A stretch of 39,528 nucleotides of DNA from PWHG01 sp964406935 (GCA_964406935.1 CAYOTM010000007.1:1-39528); one strand, 5' to 3'. Shown: positions 23,957 through 33,221, numbered from the stretch's first letter. Numbers and translations are program-made. Notes: generated from the sequence alone by a model not told the origin.

Positions 23957-24649
23957 CTAATATTTTTTTCTTAATATTAGCCAATAGTTATATTTATCTT
24001 TATTTAATTGTTCTAAAATTAAACCAGATTGTTTAACTAGTTTTTTAATTTCTCGCTCGCCAAAGGCATGATGGTAGCGGGTGGTAATGTTTCTGCCCTG
24101 ACTATCTTTCCAAGGGAAAAAAACATCACCAAAATCAACTGATTGATAAAATAATCGTTTTAGCCAAGTTAAATAAACTAACAGTGGACGCTGTTTTCGT
24201 AAATTCCAGACACTAATAAAAATTTGTCCGCCAGGCAACAATAATTCTTGCATTTTCACAAGAGATTCTAGTCGCTGATTTTTCCCGGGAATATGATGCC
24301 AAACAGCTATACAAAAAATAAAATTAAATTTTTGGCCAGCTAGCTCATTAAGTTTGGGTAGATTAGAAAAAATAAATTGTTGACCTGGCCAAGATTTAGC
24401 GGCTAGTTTTAATAAACTAGCATCTTGGTCGCAGCCTAAATAATTAATTGAACGATTGCGAAAAGTTTGTAGGAGCCGTCCATTACCACAACCCAAATCA
24501 AGAACACTAGCTTGATCAGGAACTAAGTAAGCAAGTTCTCTTAAGTAAGGCCAAACCTCTTTTTGTCGACTAGCATGAAACTCCTGGGCAGTCGCTTGAT
24601 AACTGTCCTTAACTAATTGACTAATTTGATTAATCAAATTTTCTTTCAT
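23957..24649 (-). CDS. Class I SAM-dependent methyltransferase, Trm9/ALKBH8-like
   Basis: 230 residues. The SAM motif I is VLDLGCGNGR (49-58), followed by GCDQDASLL. The N-terminus (VKDSYQATAQEFHASR...WP) resembles the VYNEIAPHFSQTR...WP of yeast Trm9. CIAVWHHI (113-120) matches Trm9 SIAVVHHW, and SVWNLRKQ matches YCWALEQ. DVFFPW (175-180) and RYHHAF (191-196) match Trm9 DVFVPW and RYYHLY, and the end NYWLILRKK matches NWWVVAQKK. Trm9 methylates cm5U34 to mcm5U34 in tRNA. This assignment is from memory of the eukaryotic sequence; a generic small-molecule methyltransferase remains possible. It begins two bases after the recQ stop. Elp3, which makes cm5U, is 4 kb upstream. Confidence 0.7.
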   Translation of the reverse strand: MKENLINQISQLVKDSYQATAQEFHASRQKEVWPYLRELAYLVPDQASVLDLGCGNGRLLQTFRNRSINYLGCDQDASLLKLAAKSWPGQQFIFSNLPKLNELAGQKFNFIFCIAVWHHIPGKNQRLESLVKMQELLLPGGQIFISVWNLRKQRPLLVYLTWLKRLFYQSVDFGDVFFPWKDSQGRNITTRYHHAFGEREIKKLVKQSGLILEQLNKDKYNYWLILRKKY

Positions 24650-24651
24650 AT

Positions 24652-26421
24652 TTAATAATTACCTAAATACTCTTGAGATTTTTTTGGTTTCAAACCTTGC
24701 TTGTCCCGCCAACAATTATCGCACAAGCCACAAGGTTGCCAATTTTTTTCTCCAAAATAATTTAAAATATAACCCTGTCGACAATCTAAGGAATAAACAT
24801 AAGATTCCATAGCATTTAACTTATCATAGGCTCGAGCAGCTTTTTCTTGTAAATATTCTAAATCGATTAATAAATTTTCTACAGGAACAATTTTTTTAAT
24901 TCTGATCTCTGTTCCTCTAAATGGTGGCCGAAACTCAATAATCTCTTTTTCCGCTAAACTTTTAATCGCTCGATTAAGCTTGTCTTTAGATAAGCGTAAA
25001 ATGACAGCTAAATCATCTAAAGAAATTTGCCAACCAGCCAATATTTCTTGATAAAATTTGGCGGCTAAAGCCTCTAAAACTTGTCGCTGACTTTTAGCTC
25101 GTGGAGAGACCGTCGCCAACATATCATCCCAAGACATTTTAGCTTTTAAAAAAGTATTAACTGTTCTTTCATTAGGACGACTAATATAACCTTCCTTTTC
25201 TAAAATTCTCAGAGCAGTTCCAACTGCCATTTCGGGAACTGATTCTTCTAAATAACTAACTACCTCAGAATAAGTAATTAATAAAGAGTCATCATTATAA
25301 TCTCGCTCTTCATTAATTTTTAATAAATAGCGATAGACATCCATAACAGTTTCTGGCTTTGGATTATCTCCTTGAATAAAAAATTCCTGTAAATAACGAT
25401 CAGTTGGGGAATAAACTAATAAACAAAAGCTTTCTTGACCATCACGCCCAGCGCGACCGGCTTCTTGATAATAAGCTTCAATCGTCCCTGGTAAATCATA
25501 ATGAATTACAAAACGAATATCTCGCTTGTTAATTCCTAAACCAAAGGCATTAGTGGCAACCACCACTTGAGCCTGACCAGTCATAAATTGTTCTTGGACC
25601 CAATTGCGACTATCATTATCTAGTCCGGCATGATATTCCACGGCTTTAATATTACGTTCATTCAACAACTCAACAATGTCATCAGCTTTCGCTCGGGTCC
25701 CAACATAAATAATTCCTGGCCCTAAATCTGGCCCATCAAATAATTCTAAAATTTTATCTAATTTATGACCGCTAGCAGCCTGTGTAGCCGCGAATCTTAA
25801 ATTTTTACGAGCAAAGCCACTAACAATCAACTGGGGATTTTGTAAATTTAGTTGCTTAATAATATCTTCACGTACCTCTGGAGTTGCTGTCGCTGTTAAA
25901 GCAACTACTAAAGGGGAACCGACTAATTTAATTGCTTCTCCTAATCGTAAATAGCTTGGTCGAAAATCATGGCCCCACTGACTAATACAGTGAGCCTCGT
26001 CAATCGCAAATAAGGCAACCTTCACTTTTTTTAAATCACTAATAAAAGCCTGATTATAAAATCTTTCCGGAGCAATATAAATCAATCGATATTCTCCGGC
26101 CCGCATTTTTTTTAAACGCTCAGTACTCTCAGCTAAGGAAATTGAAGAATTAATAAAAGTGGCGGGGATGCCCACCTTTTCTAAAGAATCAACTTGATCT
26201 TTCATTAAAGCGATTAAAGGAGAGACAACAATTGTAATTCCGTCTAAAATAAGCGCTGGCAATTGATAAATCATAGATTTACCACCACCAGTCGGTAAAA
26301 CAGCTACCGCATCTTGTCCCGACAACAAACTATCAATTGCTTGTTCTTGCCCAGGGCGAAAAGTTGAGTATCCAAAATGAATTTTTAATAATTCGATTAA
26401 TTGTTGTTTTTTAACGGTCAT
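24652..26421 (-). CDS. recQ: ATP-dependent DNA helicase RecQ
   Basis: 589 residues. Helicase core with Walker A PTGGGKS (43-49), DEAH followed by CISQWGHDFRPSY (near 138-153), and conserved motifs through VATNAFGLGINK and QEAGRAGRDG. A zinc-binding segment near the end has CRQGYILNYFGE and CGLCDNC. The RQC winged-helix region is shortened and no HRDC domain is present, so it is shorter than E. coli RecQ. It unwinds 3'-tailed DNA in recombination repair. It lies in a run with folD upstream (66-base gap with a weak hairpin at 26438-26453) and the methyltransferase downstream. Confidence 0.93.
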   Translation of the reverse strand: MTVKKQQLIELLKIHFGYSTFRPGQEQAIDSLLSGQDAVAVLPTGGGKSMIYQLPALILDGITIVVSPLIALMKDQVDSLEKVGIPATFINSSISLAESTERLKKMRAGEYRLIYIAPERFYNQAFISDLKKVKVALFAIDEAHCISQWGHDFRPSYLRLGEAIKLVGSPLVVALTATATPEVREDIIKQLNLQNPQLIVSGFARKNLRFAATQAASGHKLDKILELFDGPDLGPGIIYVGTRAKADDIVELLNERNIKAVEYHAGLDNDSRNWVQEQFMTGQAQVVVATNAFGLGINKRDIRFVIHYDLPGTIEAYYQEAGRAGRDGQESFCLLVYSPTDRYLQEFFIQGDNPKPETVMDVYRYLLKINEERDYNDDSLLITYSEVVSYLEESVPEMAVGTALRILEKEGYISRPNERTVNTFLKAKMSWDDMLATVSPRAKSQRQVLEALAAKFYQEILAGWQISLDDLAVILRLSKDKLNRAIKSLAEKEIIEFRPPFRGTEIRIKKIVPVENLLIDLEYLQEKAARAYDKLNAMESYVYSLDCRQGYILNYFGEKNWQPCGLCDNCWRDKQGLKPKKSQEYLGNY

Positions 26422-26487
26422 GCAAATATTTAAATTAACCGCTATAAAGCGGTAGAGGATAAAAAATTACTTAAAAAAAGATTTAAC

Positions 26488-27285
26488 TTAAGAAGCGTGA
26501 CGCCGACGATAAATTTCCAAGACATTTTTAAATAAAAAGGCAATTGTCATTGGACCAATTCCTCCGGGAACCGGAGTAATAAAAGAAAGATGACTTTTTA
26601 AACTATTAAAATCGGCATCACCATAAACCTTATTACCAACTTTAGTAATCCCGATATCAATTACTACCGCCCCAGGTTTAATCATCTCTTTTTTTAAATA
26701 AGCTGGTGATCCTAAGGCGCTAACAACCAGATCAGCTTCTAATAATTTTTCAGAGGGAATAATTACTAACCCCTGTTTTTCTAGTAACTCCTTTATTTGT
26801 TGACCAAAAATTTCTGAATTATATAAAACGCAAGTTTTTTTCTGAGAAAAATTTAATTTAGTCGCCTTTAAAGAGGCCTCTACTGAGGCTAACACAGGGG
26901 AAATAATAAAATCTGGATGATTTAAGCGAAAACCATCAACGTCTTTATTGGGATCAATCGCTTCAATAATTTTATTGGTATTATAATTTTTAGGTAAAGG
27001 CAGTTGCACTAAAATACCATCAATTAAATCATCTTTATTTAAAAAATCAATAATTTTTAAAATTTCTGACTCTGGTGTGTCATCATCTAATTTATAAAGA
27101 TGAGTATCAACCCCTAATAATTTACCCTCTTTTTCTTTAAGAGCTACATATAACTTTGAATCAGCCCGCTCACCTAATAAAATAATAGCTAAGTTAGGGC
27201 GAAGCCCTTTTAGTTGGTAGGTTTCCTGAGCAATATTTTTTTTAATTTTACTAGCAATCGCCTGACCATCAATTTTTTTCAACAT
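26488..27285 (-). CDS. folD: FolD-family protein with degenerate NADP-binding site
   Basis: 265 residues. FolD normally oxidises 5,10-methylene-THF and hydrolyses methenyl-THF. The substrate side is intact: Y46 and K50 (YVALK), VQLPLP, DPNKDVDGF and the end ITPVPGGIGPMT. However the family's FxPCTPxG reads ISPVLASV, and the NADP-binding GRSxxVGxP reads YNSEIFGQQ; the later CHS-T region is also lost. The protein is shorter than typical (about 285). It may have lost or changed the dehydrogenase function. It starts three bases after glyA, so methylene-THF made by GlyA would be its substrate. Confidence 0.88.
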   Translation of the reverse strand: MLKKIDGQAIASKIKKNIAQETYQLKGLRPNLAIILLGERADSKLYVALKEKEGKLLGVDTHLYKLDDDTPESEILKIIDFLNKDDLIDGILVQLPLPKNYNTNKIIEAIDPNKDVDGFRLNHPDFIISPVLASVEASLKATKLNFSQKKTCVLYNSEIFGQQIKELLEKQGLVIIPSEKLLEADLVVSALGSPAYLKKEMIKPGAVVIDIGITKVGNKVYGDADFNSLKSHLSFITPVPGGIGPMTIAFLFKNVLEIYRRRHAS

Positions 27286-27288
27286 AAA

Positions 27289-28530
27289 TTAATAAGGAAG
27301 AGGGAAGCGGTGACACAGAGTCCGCACCTCTTCTTTAATTTCTAGCAATTTAGCTTCAGCTTGATTATTAATTAAGGTTTGCTGAATTAAATTGGCAACA
27401 ATTTTCATATCTGCTTCTTTTAAGCCACGAGTTGTTAGGGCGGCTGATCCTAAACGTAAACCAGAGGGGTTGAAGGGAGGGTTAGGATCATTAGGAATAG
27501 TAGAGCGAGAAACAGAAATTCCAACTTTTTCTAAGATTTTTTCGGCTTCTTTACCACTTAAATTATGGCCTCGTAAATCAAGAATAAATAAATGATTATC
27601 CGTTCCACCACTCACCACGCGATAACCTAAATTAATTAATTCTTGAGCTAAAATTTGGGCATTTAAAATTACCTGCTTAACATATTTTTTAAATTCTGGT
27701 TGTAAGGCCTCATTAAAAGCGACGGCTTTAGCGGCCGTAATGTGATCATGAGGGCCCCCTTGCATTCCCGGAAAAACAGCCCGATCAATCGCTTGGGCAA
27801 ATTTTTCTTGACACATAATAATTGCACCCCGAGGACCACGCAAAGTTTTGTGAGTGGTGGTGCTAACAACGTCAAAAATTGGCACGGGATTACTTAAAGC
27901 TCCGCCAGCAATTAAACCAGCAATATGAGCAATATCAGCAAAGGTATAGGCGCCAACTTCATCGGCAATATTTTTAAAAGCTAGCCAGTCAATTTCTCGG
28001 GAATAAGCACTAAAACCAGCAACAATCATTTTTGGTTTTTCTTGAATGGCTAATTTTTTAACTTCATCCATATTGATTCTTTCTGAGTCAGCCTCCACTC
28101 CATATTGAACAAAATTATATAACCGACCCGAAAAATTAACTTGATGACCATGAGATAAATGACCACCATGATCTAGTTTAAGACCCAAAATTTTATCACC
28201 TGGTTCAAGTAAAGACATGTAAACCGCCGCATTAGCCGGCGAACCAGACAAGGGCTGGACATTTATATGAGAGGCTTGAAATAATTTTTGAGCCCGCTCA
28301 ATCGCTACTTTTTCAACCTCATCAATAATTTGATTACCGCCATAGTAACGCTTACCAGGATAGCCTTCGCTATATTTATTAGTTAACACCGAAGACATTG
28401 CCTCTAAAACCGCCGGGGAAACATAATTTTCCGAAGCAATTAACTCTAATTCATCTTGTTGGCGGGCTAATTCCTGATTAATTAAATTAGCAATTACTTG
28501 ATCTTGTTCCGCCAAGTTTAAAGTAGCCAT
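27289..28530 (-). CDS. glyA: Serine hydroxymethyltransferase
   Basis: 413 residues, full length. It converts serine and THF to glycine and methylene-THF with PLP. Visible: SENYVSPAVLEA near 33, SEGYPGKRYYGG (54-65), and the PLP lysine K228 in STTTHKTLRGPRG. FADIAHIAGL carries the ring-binding Asp and His. It begins the glyA-folD unit and has its own strong promoter. Confidence 0.97.
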   Translation of the reverse strand: MATLNLAEQDQVIANLINQELARQQDELELIASENYVSPAVLEAMSSVLTNKYSEGYPGKRYYGGNQIIDEVEKVAIERAQKLFQASHINVQPLSGSPANAAVYMSLLEPGDKILGLKLDHGGHLSHGHQVNFSGRLYNFVQYGVEADSERINMDEVKKLAIQEKPKMIVAGFSAYSREIDWLAFKNIADEVGAYTFADIAHIAGLIAGGALSNPVPIFDVVSTTTHKTLRGPRGAIIMCQEKFAQAIDRAVFPGMQGGPHDHITAAKAVAFNEALQPEFKKYVKQVILNAQILAQELINLGYRVVSGGTDNHLFILDLRGHNLSGKEAEKILEKVGISVSRSTIPNDPNPPFNPSGLRLGSAALTTRGLKEADMKIVANLIQQTLINNQAEAKLLEIKEEVRTLCHRFPLPY

Positions 28531-28565
28531 ATTATTTATTAATTAAATAAAACAAATCCCTGTTT

Positions 28566-28594
28566 ATCTTAGTTTAGGCCCAAGGTTTTGTCAA
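28566..28594 (-). promoter_or_regulatory. glyA promoter
   Basis: On the minus strand TTGACA (28589-28594), 17-base spacer, TAAGAT (28566-28571); leader of about 29 bases. Confidence 0.7.
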
Positions 28595-28599
28595 AAAAT

Positions 28600-30252
28600 T
28601 TATTTTAAATTTTTTATCATATAAGTATTGTTCAAACGGTAACCTAAGGATCGATAATAAGCGCGAACACCAACCCCGGAAATAACAGCTATTTTTTTTA
28701 TTTTTTCTTGCCGAGCGATCTCTTCAGCTGCTTTTAATAATTGCTTGCCCAGCCCTTGATGTTGAATTTTCTGTCCTTGGCCAGGAGGCACTAATTGACC
28801 ATAGACATGAAGTTCGCGTACTATAGCCGGGGCAATCGGACTCTGAGTATCTAGTCGCAAACGGCAAAAACCATATAAAATTTTTTTATTTAAACTATCG
28901 GCGCTAATAAAATATTCCCTGCCACCAGCCGCCTGATAAGAATAAATATTTAAGGACCACTCTTTAACGATTTTTTCCTTGGCTTCTCGACAACGAATAC
29001 AGTGACATTTTACTCCTTGATTCTGCATGATTTGTCGTAAATTAGTAATTTTATTACCAGCAACAATTGACTCCGCTGGAATATCACGAATTAATCGAAT
29101 AATCCGAACATATATAGGAACTATTTTTTTACATTTAATAATTAGGTCTTGTAATTCCTTATCAGAATAGGGTTGGTATTTTCCTTGTTTATACCAGCGA
29201 TAAAGCAAACTCCCCTTAGTAACAACGGTGGGGTAAAATTTAATTTGATCTGGCTGCCAGCGTTCATCGTTAAATAATTCTTGAAAAACCTCCAAATCTT
29301 TAACCGGATTAGATCCTGGTAATCCGGGCATAATATGATAAGTAACTTTAAAACCGAATCTTCTTAATAGTTTAGTCGCTTGAGCAATCTCCGCTACCTG
29401 ATGGCCCCGTTTATTTAGTTTTAAAATTTGATCATCTAAAGACTGGACGCCAATCTCTACCCGCGTACAACCCAGCTCTCTCATTCTTAAAAGTTCCTGA
29501 GTCTTAATAAAGTCCGGGCGAGTTTCTAGAGTAACGCCAATTAGCCGATATTTAGCCCGCTCATTGCGGATCTGTTCTTTTTTTAAAGTAGACTTAAGAA
29601 CGGCTAAGGTTAAGGTTTGTTTATAGGGAGAAATTAATTTTTCCTTAAAAACCTCCGTCCAATTATTTTCTAAATCAATATTTTTATAAGTATTTTTAAT
29701 TTTAGAATAGTCATTGGCCGCTTTAAAACAATTTAACAGATACCAATACTGATATTTGGTTGGCAGATAACTCCAAGTACCACCAATTACAATTAATTCT
29801 ATTTTATTGGGTTGATGACCATTATTTTCTAGCGCCCGTAATCGCAAAATAACTTGTTTATAGGGGTCATATTGACAACGAATAGCTCGCATCACGGCTG
29901 GCTCATTAGATAAATAGCTAACAGGGACTTCTTTTTCTCGAGGACAATAAGCACAATTTCCAGGGCAGGGATAGGGCTTGGTTAAAACGGCCACCGGAGC
30001 AATCCCCGACATCGTTCTGACTGATCGTTTACGCAACAAACTTTCAATATTTAATAATTCCTTGATTTGCTGTTTAGCCCTTAATTGTCGATAATAAGCC
30101 AATAAATCGGAGCTTAGGAGATGATTTAACTGAAACTTTTTAACAATTTGGCGCTTCAAATCAGCTAACTGATCCCGATTATTAATTTTACTAAAATCTT
30201 GTTGCCAAAAATACTTAACAGCCGCTATTTTATTATTTAAATCAAGATTCAT
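28600..30252 (-). CDS. elp3: Elp3-like tRNA uridine-34 carboxymethyl-modifying enzyme (radical SAM/GNAT)
   Basis: 550 residues with the full Elp3 layout. The radical SAM domain has the cluster cysteines C96, C100 and C103 in CPGNCAYCP, then NEPAVMRAIRCQYDP and ETRPDFI...GCTRVEIGVQSLDD, each close to human Elp3. RCREAKEK and ELHVYGQLVP lead into a C-terminal acetyltransferase domain with HQGLGKQLL and IAVISGVGVRAYYRSLGY. It adds a carboxymethyl group (from acetyl-CoA) to wobble uridine as cm5U34. Eukaryotes need the full Elongator complex; bacterial and archaeal Elp3 can act alone. It is a separate transcript from glyA. A Trm9-like methyltransferase gene is nearby. Confidence 0.92.
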   Translation of the reverse strand: MNLDLNNKIAAVKYFWQQDFSKINNRDQLADLKRQIVKKFQLNHLLSSDLLAYYRQLRAKQQIKELLNIESLLRKRSVRTMSGIAPVAVLTKPYPCPGNCAYCPREKEVPVSYLSNEPAVMRAIRCQYDPYKQVILRLRALENNGHQPNKIELIVIGGTWSYLPTKYQYWYLLNCFKAANDYSKIKNTYKNIDLENNWTEVFKEKLISPYKQTLTLAVLKSTLKKEQIRNERAKYRLIGVTLETRPDFIKTQELLRMRELGCTRVEIGVQSLDDQILKLNKRGHQVAEIAQATKLLRRFGFKVTYHIMPGLPGSNPVKDLEVFQELFNDERWQPDQIKFYPTVVTKGSLLYRWYKQGKYQPYSDKELQDLIIKCKKIVPIYVRIIRLIRDIPAESIVAGNKITNLRQIMQNQGVKCHCIRCREAKEKIVKEWSLNIYSYQAAGGREYFISADSLNKKILYGFCRLRLDTQSPIAPAIVRELHVYGQLVPPGQGQKIQHQGLGKQLLKAAEEIARQEKIKKIAVISGVGVRAYYRSLGYRLNNTYMIKNLK

Positions 30253-30268
30253 GATATTTAAATTAAAT

Positions 30269-30297
30269 TTGCTTTAACAGATTTTTTCTTCTATAAT
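30269..30297 (+). promoter_or_regulatory. Promoter of the bactofilin-like gene
   Basis: TTGCTT (30269-30274), 17-base spacer, TATAAT (30292-30297); leader about 49 bases. The AT-rich gap also must hold the divergent elp3 promoter, which I cannot place. Confidence 0.5.
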
Positions 30298-30352
30298 TTT
30301 AATATTATAACTTAACCTTATAATAATTTTAAAAAATAAACAATATCAATTT

Positions 30353-31486
30353 ATGTTTAATAAAATGTTAAAATTTAGCGTTTTTTTAGTGGTAATTTTA
30401 TTACCTTGGAACGCTTCAGCCACTAGTTGGCAAACTGAGAGTACGATTTATGTCGGTCCTGAAGAAACAATTGACGGCAATCTTTATTTTAGTAGCCAAA
30501 ATGTTGTTGTTAACGGCAATATTACTGGCGATTTAATTGGTGTTGCTCAAAGCATTGAGGTCACTGGCCGGATTGAGGGCGATATTTTAGCGATTGCTCA
30601 AAATATTGATTTAGATGGAGAAATTTTAGGTAATGCCCGAGTCTTAACCAATAATTTAACGGTTACTGGGCTTATCAAAAAAAATCTTAATTATGTAGGA
30701 AGCGCTTTATTCATTGGCCCCGAAGCCAATATCGGTTGGGATGCTTTAATCGCCAGCATGGACACCGATATTCGTGGAAAAATTACGGGTAATTTAACTG
30801 GTTTGGTTAGTAATTTTAATTTTAATGGGACAGTTGATAAAAATATTCTTTTAAGAACTGACCCGACACAAAAAAATATTAGTAATTTAAATATTGGCGA
30901 TCAAGCGATTATTGGTGGTGATTTTGTTTATTATTCTACCCAAGCTGCCAATATTTCTCCGCAAGCAAAAATTACTGGTGAAAGCTTCCAGCGAGAATTA
31001 GCCGATAAACAAAAAACTGGTTTATCACTGATTTGGAAATTTTTATATTCAATTTTTTCAGCGATTTTAGTTGGTTTGATTTTAGTTAATTTATTTAATA
31101 AACAAACCCAATCACTAACTAAATTAATGGCTGATAAACCAAATTGGATTTTATTATGGGGCTTGGGCTTTGTAATTTTATTACCAATTTTCTTGATTAT
31201 TCTAATGGTAACAGTTATTGGAATTCCCTTAGCTTTAATTTTAAGTGCCGGCTGGTTAATTGTTTTATATCTAGCTAAAATATTAACTGCTATTTTTATT
31301 GGTCAACAAATTATTAAACGCGGACTAAAACAGCAAAAAAATAAGCATGTTTGGGAATTAATTTTTGGAGTAATAATTACTTGGTCTTTATTTTTAATTC
31401 CTCTAATTGGTTCTTATTTGTCAATGTTGGCAATTTTGTGGGGAGCGGGGACAGTTAGTCTCTATTTAAAGCAGCGTTTAAATTAA
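30353..31486 (+). CDS. Bactofilin-like beta-helical protein with C-terminal membrane domain
   Basis: 377 residues. A signal peptide (about 1-23, ending ASA) leads to a region of about 190 residues with repeating hydrophobic-Gly patterns such as GNLYFSSQNVVVNGNITGDL and GRIEGDILAIAQNIDLDGEI, as in bactofilins and other right-handed beta-helices. Four hydrophobic helices follow from about 225, the third with a VIGIPLALIL pattern typical of small membrane domains. The beta-helix would lie outside the membrane. Bactofilins polymerise as cytoskeletal or envelope scaffolds, but a secreted version is unusual, so its role is unknown. It precedes the phosphohexomutase gene by 40 bases. Confidence 0.65.
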   Translation: MFNKMLKFSVFLVVILLPWNASATSWQTESTIYVGPEETIDGNLYFSSQNVVVNGNITGDLIGVAQSIEVTGRIEGDILAIAQNIDLDGEILGNARVLTNNLTVTGLIKKNLNYVGSALFIGPEANIGWDALIASMDTDIRGKITGNLTGLVSNFNFNGTVDKNILLRTDPTQKNISNLNIGDQAIIGGDFVYYSTQAANISPQAKITGESFQRELADKQKTGLSLIWKFLYSIFSAILVGLILVNLFNKQTQSLTKLMADKPNWILLWGLGFVILLPIFLIILMVTVIGIPLALILSAGWLIVLYLAKILTAIFIGQQIIKRGLKQQKNKHVWELIFGVIITWSLFLIPLIGSYLSMLAILWGAGTVSLYLKQRLN

Positions 31487-31526
31487 TTGGTAGTGATTTA
31501 TTGACTACAAATCTTAAGATAAAAAT

Positions 31527-32888
31527 ATGGAAAAATTTAATCCGGAAATTTTTAAAGCCTATGATATTCGAGGAATTTTTGGCCAAGATTTTCATCCTGA
31601 CTTTGCTTATCATTTAGGTTTAGCTTATCTTGCTTTATTAAAATCTAAAAAACAACAAAATAATTGGAGAGTGGTGGTCGGCTGCGATATGCGCTTATCA
31701 TCACCCGAGCTTCATCAAGCTTTAATTAAGGGTTTATTAGCGGCTGGGGCTGAAGTTCTCGACATTGGCTTAGTATCCACTCCTACTTTTTATTTTTCAA
31801 TTAGTCATTTACAAGCTGATGGTGGTTTAATTATCTCCGCTTCTCATAATCCTAAAGAGTGGAATGGCTTTAAAATAGTCTATGAAAAAGCTCGACCAGC
31901 TAGCGCTGAAACAGGAATAATGTGGCTACGTGATAATATTGGTAAATTCTCTCCTCAAGAAAACGAGGGCAAGGTACAAAAAATTAAAAATATTTTAGCT
32001 GATCAAATAAAACATGATCAACAATTTTTTGATGCTAATAAAATAAGGCCGCTAAAAATTGCGGCTGATGCGGCTAATAGCATGGGGTCTCCTTATTTAG
32101 CTAGTTTAGAAAAAATCATGCCAATCAAATTACTGCCCTTAAACTTTGAACTTGATGGCTCTTTCCCAGCCCACGAAGCTGACCCCTTAAAAGACGAGAA
32201 TCTGGAACAATTAAAAAATTTCTTATTAGCTAATCAAGCAGATCTAGGAATTGCCACCGACGGTGACGGGGATCGAGTCTTCTTTTTAGATGAAACTGGA
32301 AGAATTATTTCCCCAGCAATTATTCGAGGTATTTTAGCTAAAATATTTTTACAGGAAAAGCCCGGCTCAAAAATTTGTTATGATGTTCGCCCCGGAAAAA
32401 TTACCGCCGACTTAATTGCTCAATATGGTGGACAAGGGATTATTACTAAAGTAGGCCACTCTTTAATTAAAGCGACTATGCTAGAAGAGGGGGCTTATTT
32501 CGCCGGCGAATCCTCGGGTCATTTTTTTATTAACCTTGATATTGGTTGTTTTGAAATGCCAATTATTATTATTGGGAAACTGCTAGAAGAAATTAGTGCC
32601 TCCGGAAAAACCGCTAGCCAATATTTTGCTCCTTATTATAAATATTTTCACTCGGGAGAAATTAATCGCCTAGTAACTGATAAAGAGTTAGTGATTAACA
32701 AAATTGCTGACCAGTTTTCTCAAGGAAAAATTAGTCGTCTTGATGGAATTAGTGTTGAATTTCCTGATTTCTGGTTTAATGTTCGCGGCTCTAATACAGA
32801 AAATAAATTAAGATTAAATTTAGAAGCAGTTGACGAAACAACTATGATCAGTAAAAGAGATGAAATTTTACAATTAATGAATAATTAA
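31527..32888 (+). CDS. Phosphomannomutase/phosphoglucomutase
   Basis: 453 residues, alpha-D-phosphohexomutase family. It interconverts hexose 6- and 1-phosphates for sugar nucleotide and envelope synthesis. The phosphoserine loop is SASHNPK with S106. The metal loop is TDGDGDRVFF (near 240), and the sugar loop GESSGH is near 332. Four domains of normal length are seen, with KAYDIRGIFG at the N-terminus. Whether mannose or glucose is preferred cannot be told. Confidence 0.92.
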   Translation: MEKFNPEIFKAYDIRGIFGQDFHPDFAYHLGLAYLALLKSKKQQNNWRVVVGCDMRLSSPELHQALIKGLLAAGAEVLDIGLVSTPTFYFSISHLQADGGLIISASHNPKEWNGFKIVYEKARPASAETGIMWLRDNIGKFSPQENEGKVQKIKNILADQIKHDQQFFDANKIRPLKIAADAANSMGSPYLASLEKIMPIKLLPLNFELDGSFPAHEADPLKDENLEQLKNFLLANQADLGIATDGDGDRVFFLDETGRIISPAIIRGILAKIFLQEKPGSKICYDVRPGKITADLIAQYGGQGIITKVGHSLIKATMLEEGAYFAGESSGHFFINLDIGCFEMPIIIIGKLLEEISASGKTASQYFAPYYKYFHSGEINRLVTDKELVINKIADQFSQGKISRLDGISVEFPDFWFNVRGSNTENKLRLNLEAVDETTMISKRDEILQLMNN

Positions 32889-32903
32889 AACAACTAACCA
32901 ATA

Positions 32904-32933
32904 AAAAAAGAGGTTCTTAAGAACCTCTTTTTT
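32904..32933. terminator. Bidirectional intrinsic terminator
   Basis: Perfect arms AAAAGAGGTTCTT/AAGAACCTCTTTT between the convergent phosphohexomutase and DUF4342 genes. Confidence 0.88.
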
Positions 32934-32947
32934 AAATAAATAACGTT

Positions 32948-33217
32948 TTAAACACGTCTTTCAACAACAATTGAACATTTACCGATTAAGGCAGCAATTG
33001 TCCCAACAGCAGCCAAAATTGGAGCTAGGGCAGTACCAACCACAGCAAGGGTTACTGGGATTTCTAACAAAGATTGCCCTTTTTCATTTTTAATAATAAT
33101 CCGTCTAACATTACCTTCTTTAATAAGTTCTTTAATTTTAGTAACCAGTCCTTGCCCATCAACTTTAAATTCTTGATAGGCAGTTTTTTGCTTTTCATTT
33201 TTTTTAGTTGTTGCCAT
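32948..33217 (-). CDS. DUF4342 domain protein
   Basis: 89 residues. GNVRRIIIKNEKGQSLLEIPVT followed by a hydrophobic stretch (about 52-80) and the end CSIVVERRV is the DUF4342 pattern. The central part is one or two membrane-embedded helices. Function unknown in the family. It begins four bases after the previous gene, so the two are probably translated together. Confidence 0.8.
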   Translation of the reverse strand: MATTKKNEKQKTAYQEFKVDGQGLVTKIKELIKEGNVRRIIIKNEKGQSLLEIPVTLAVVGTALAPILAAVGTIAALIGKCSIVVERRV

Positions 33218-33221
33218 ATAA

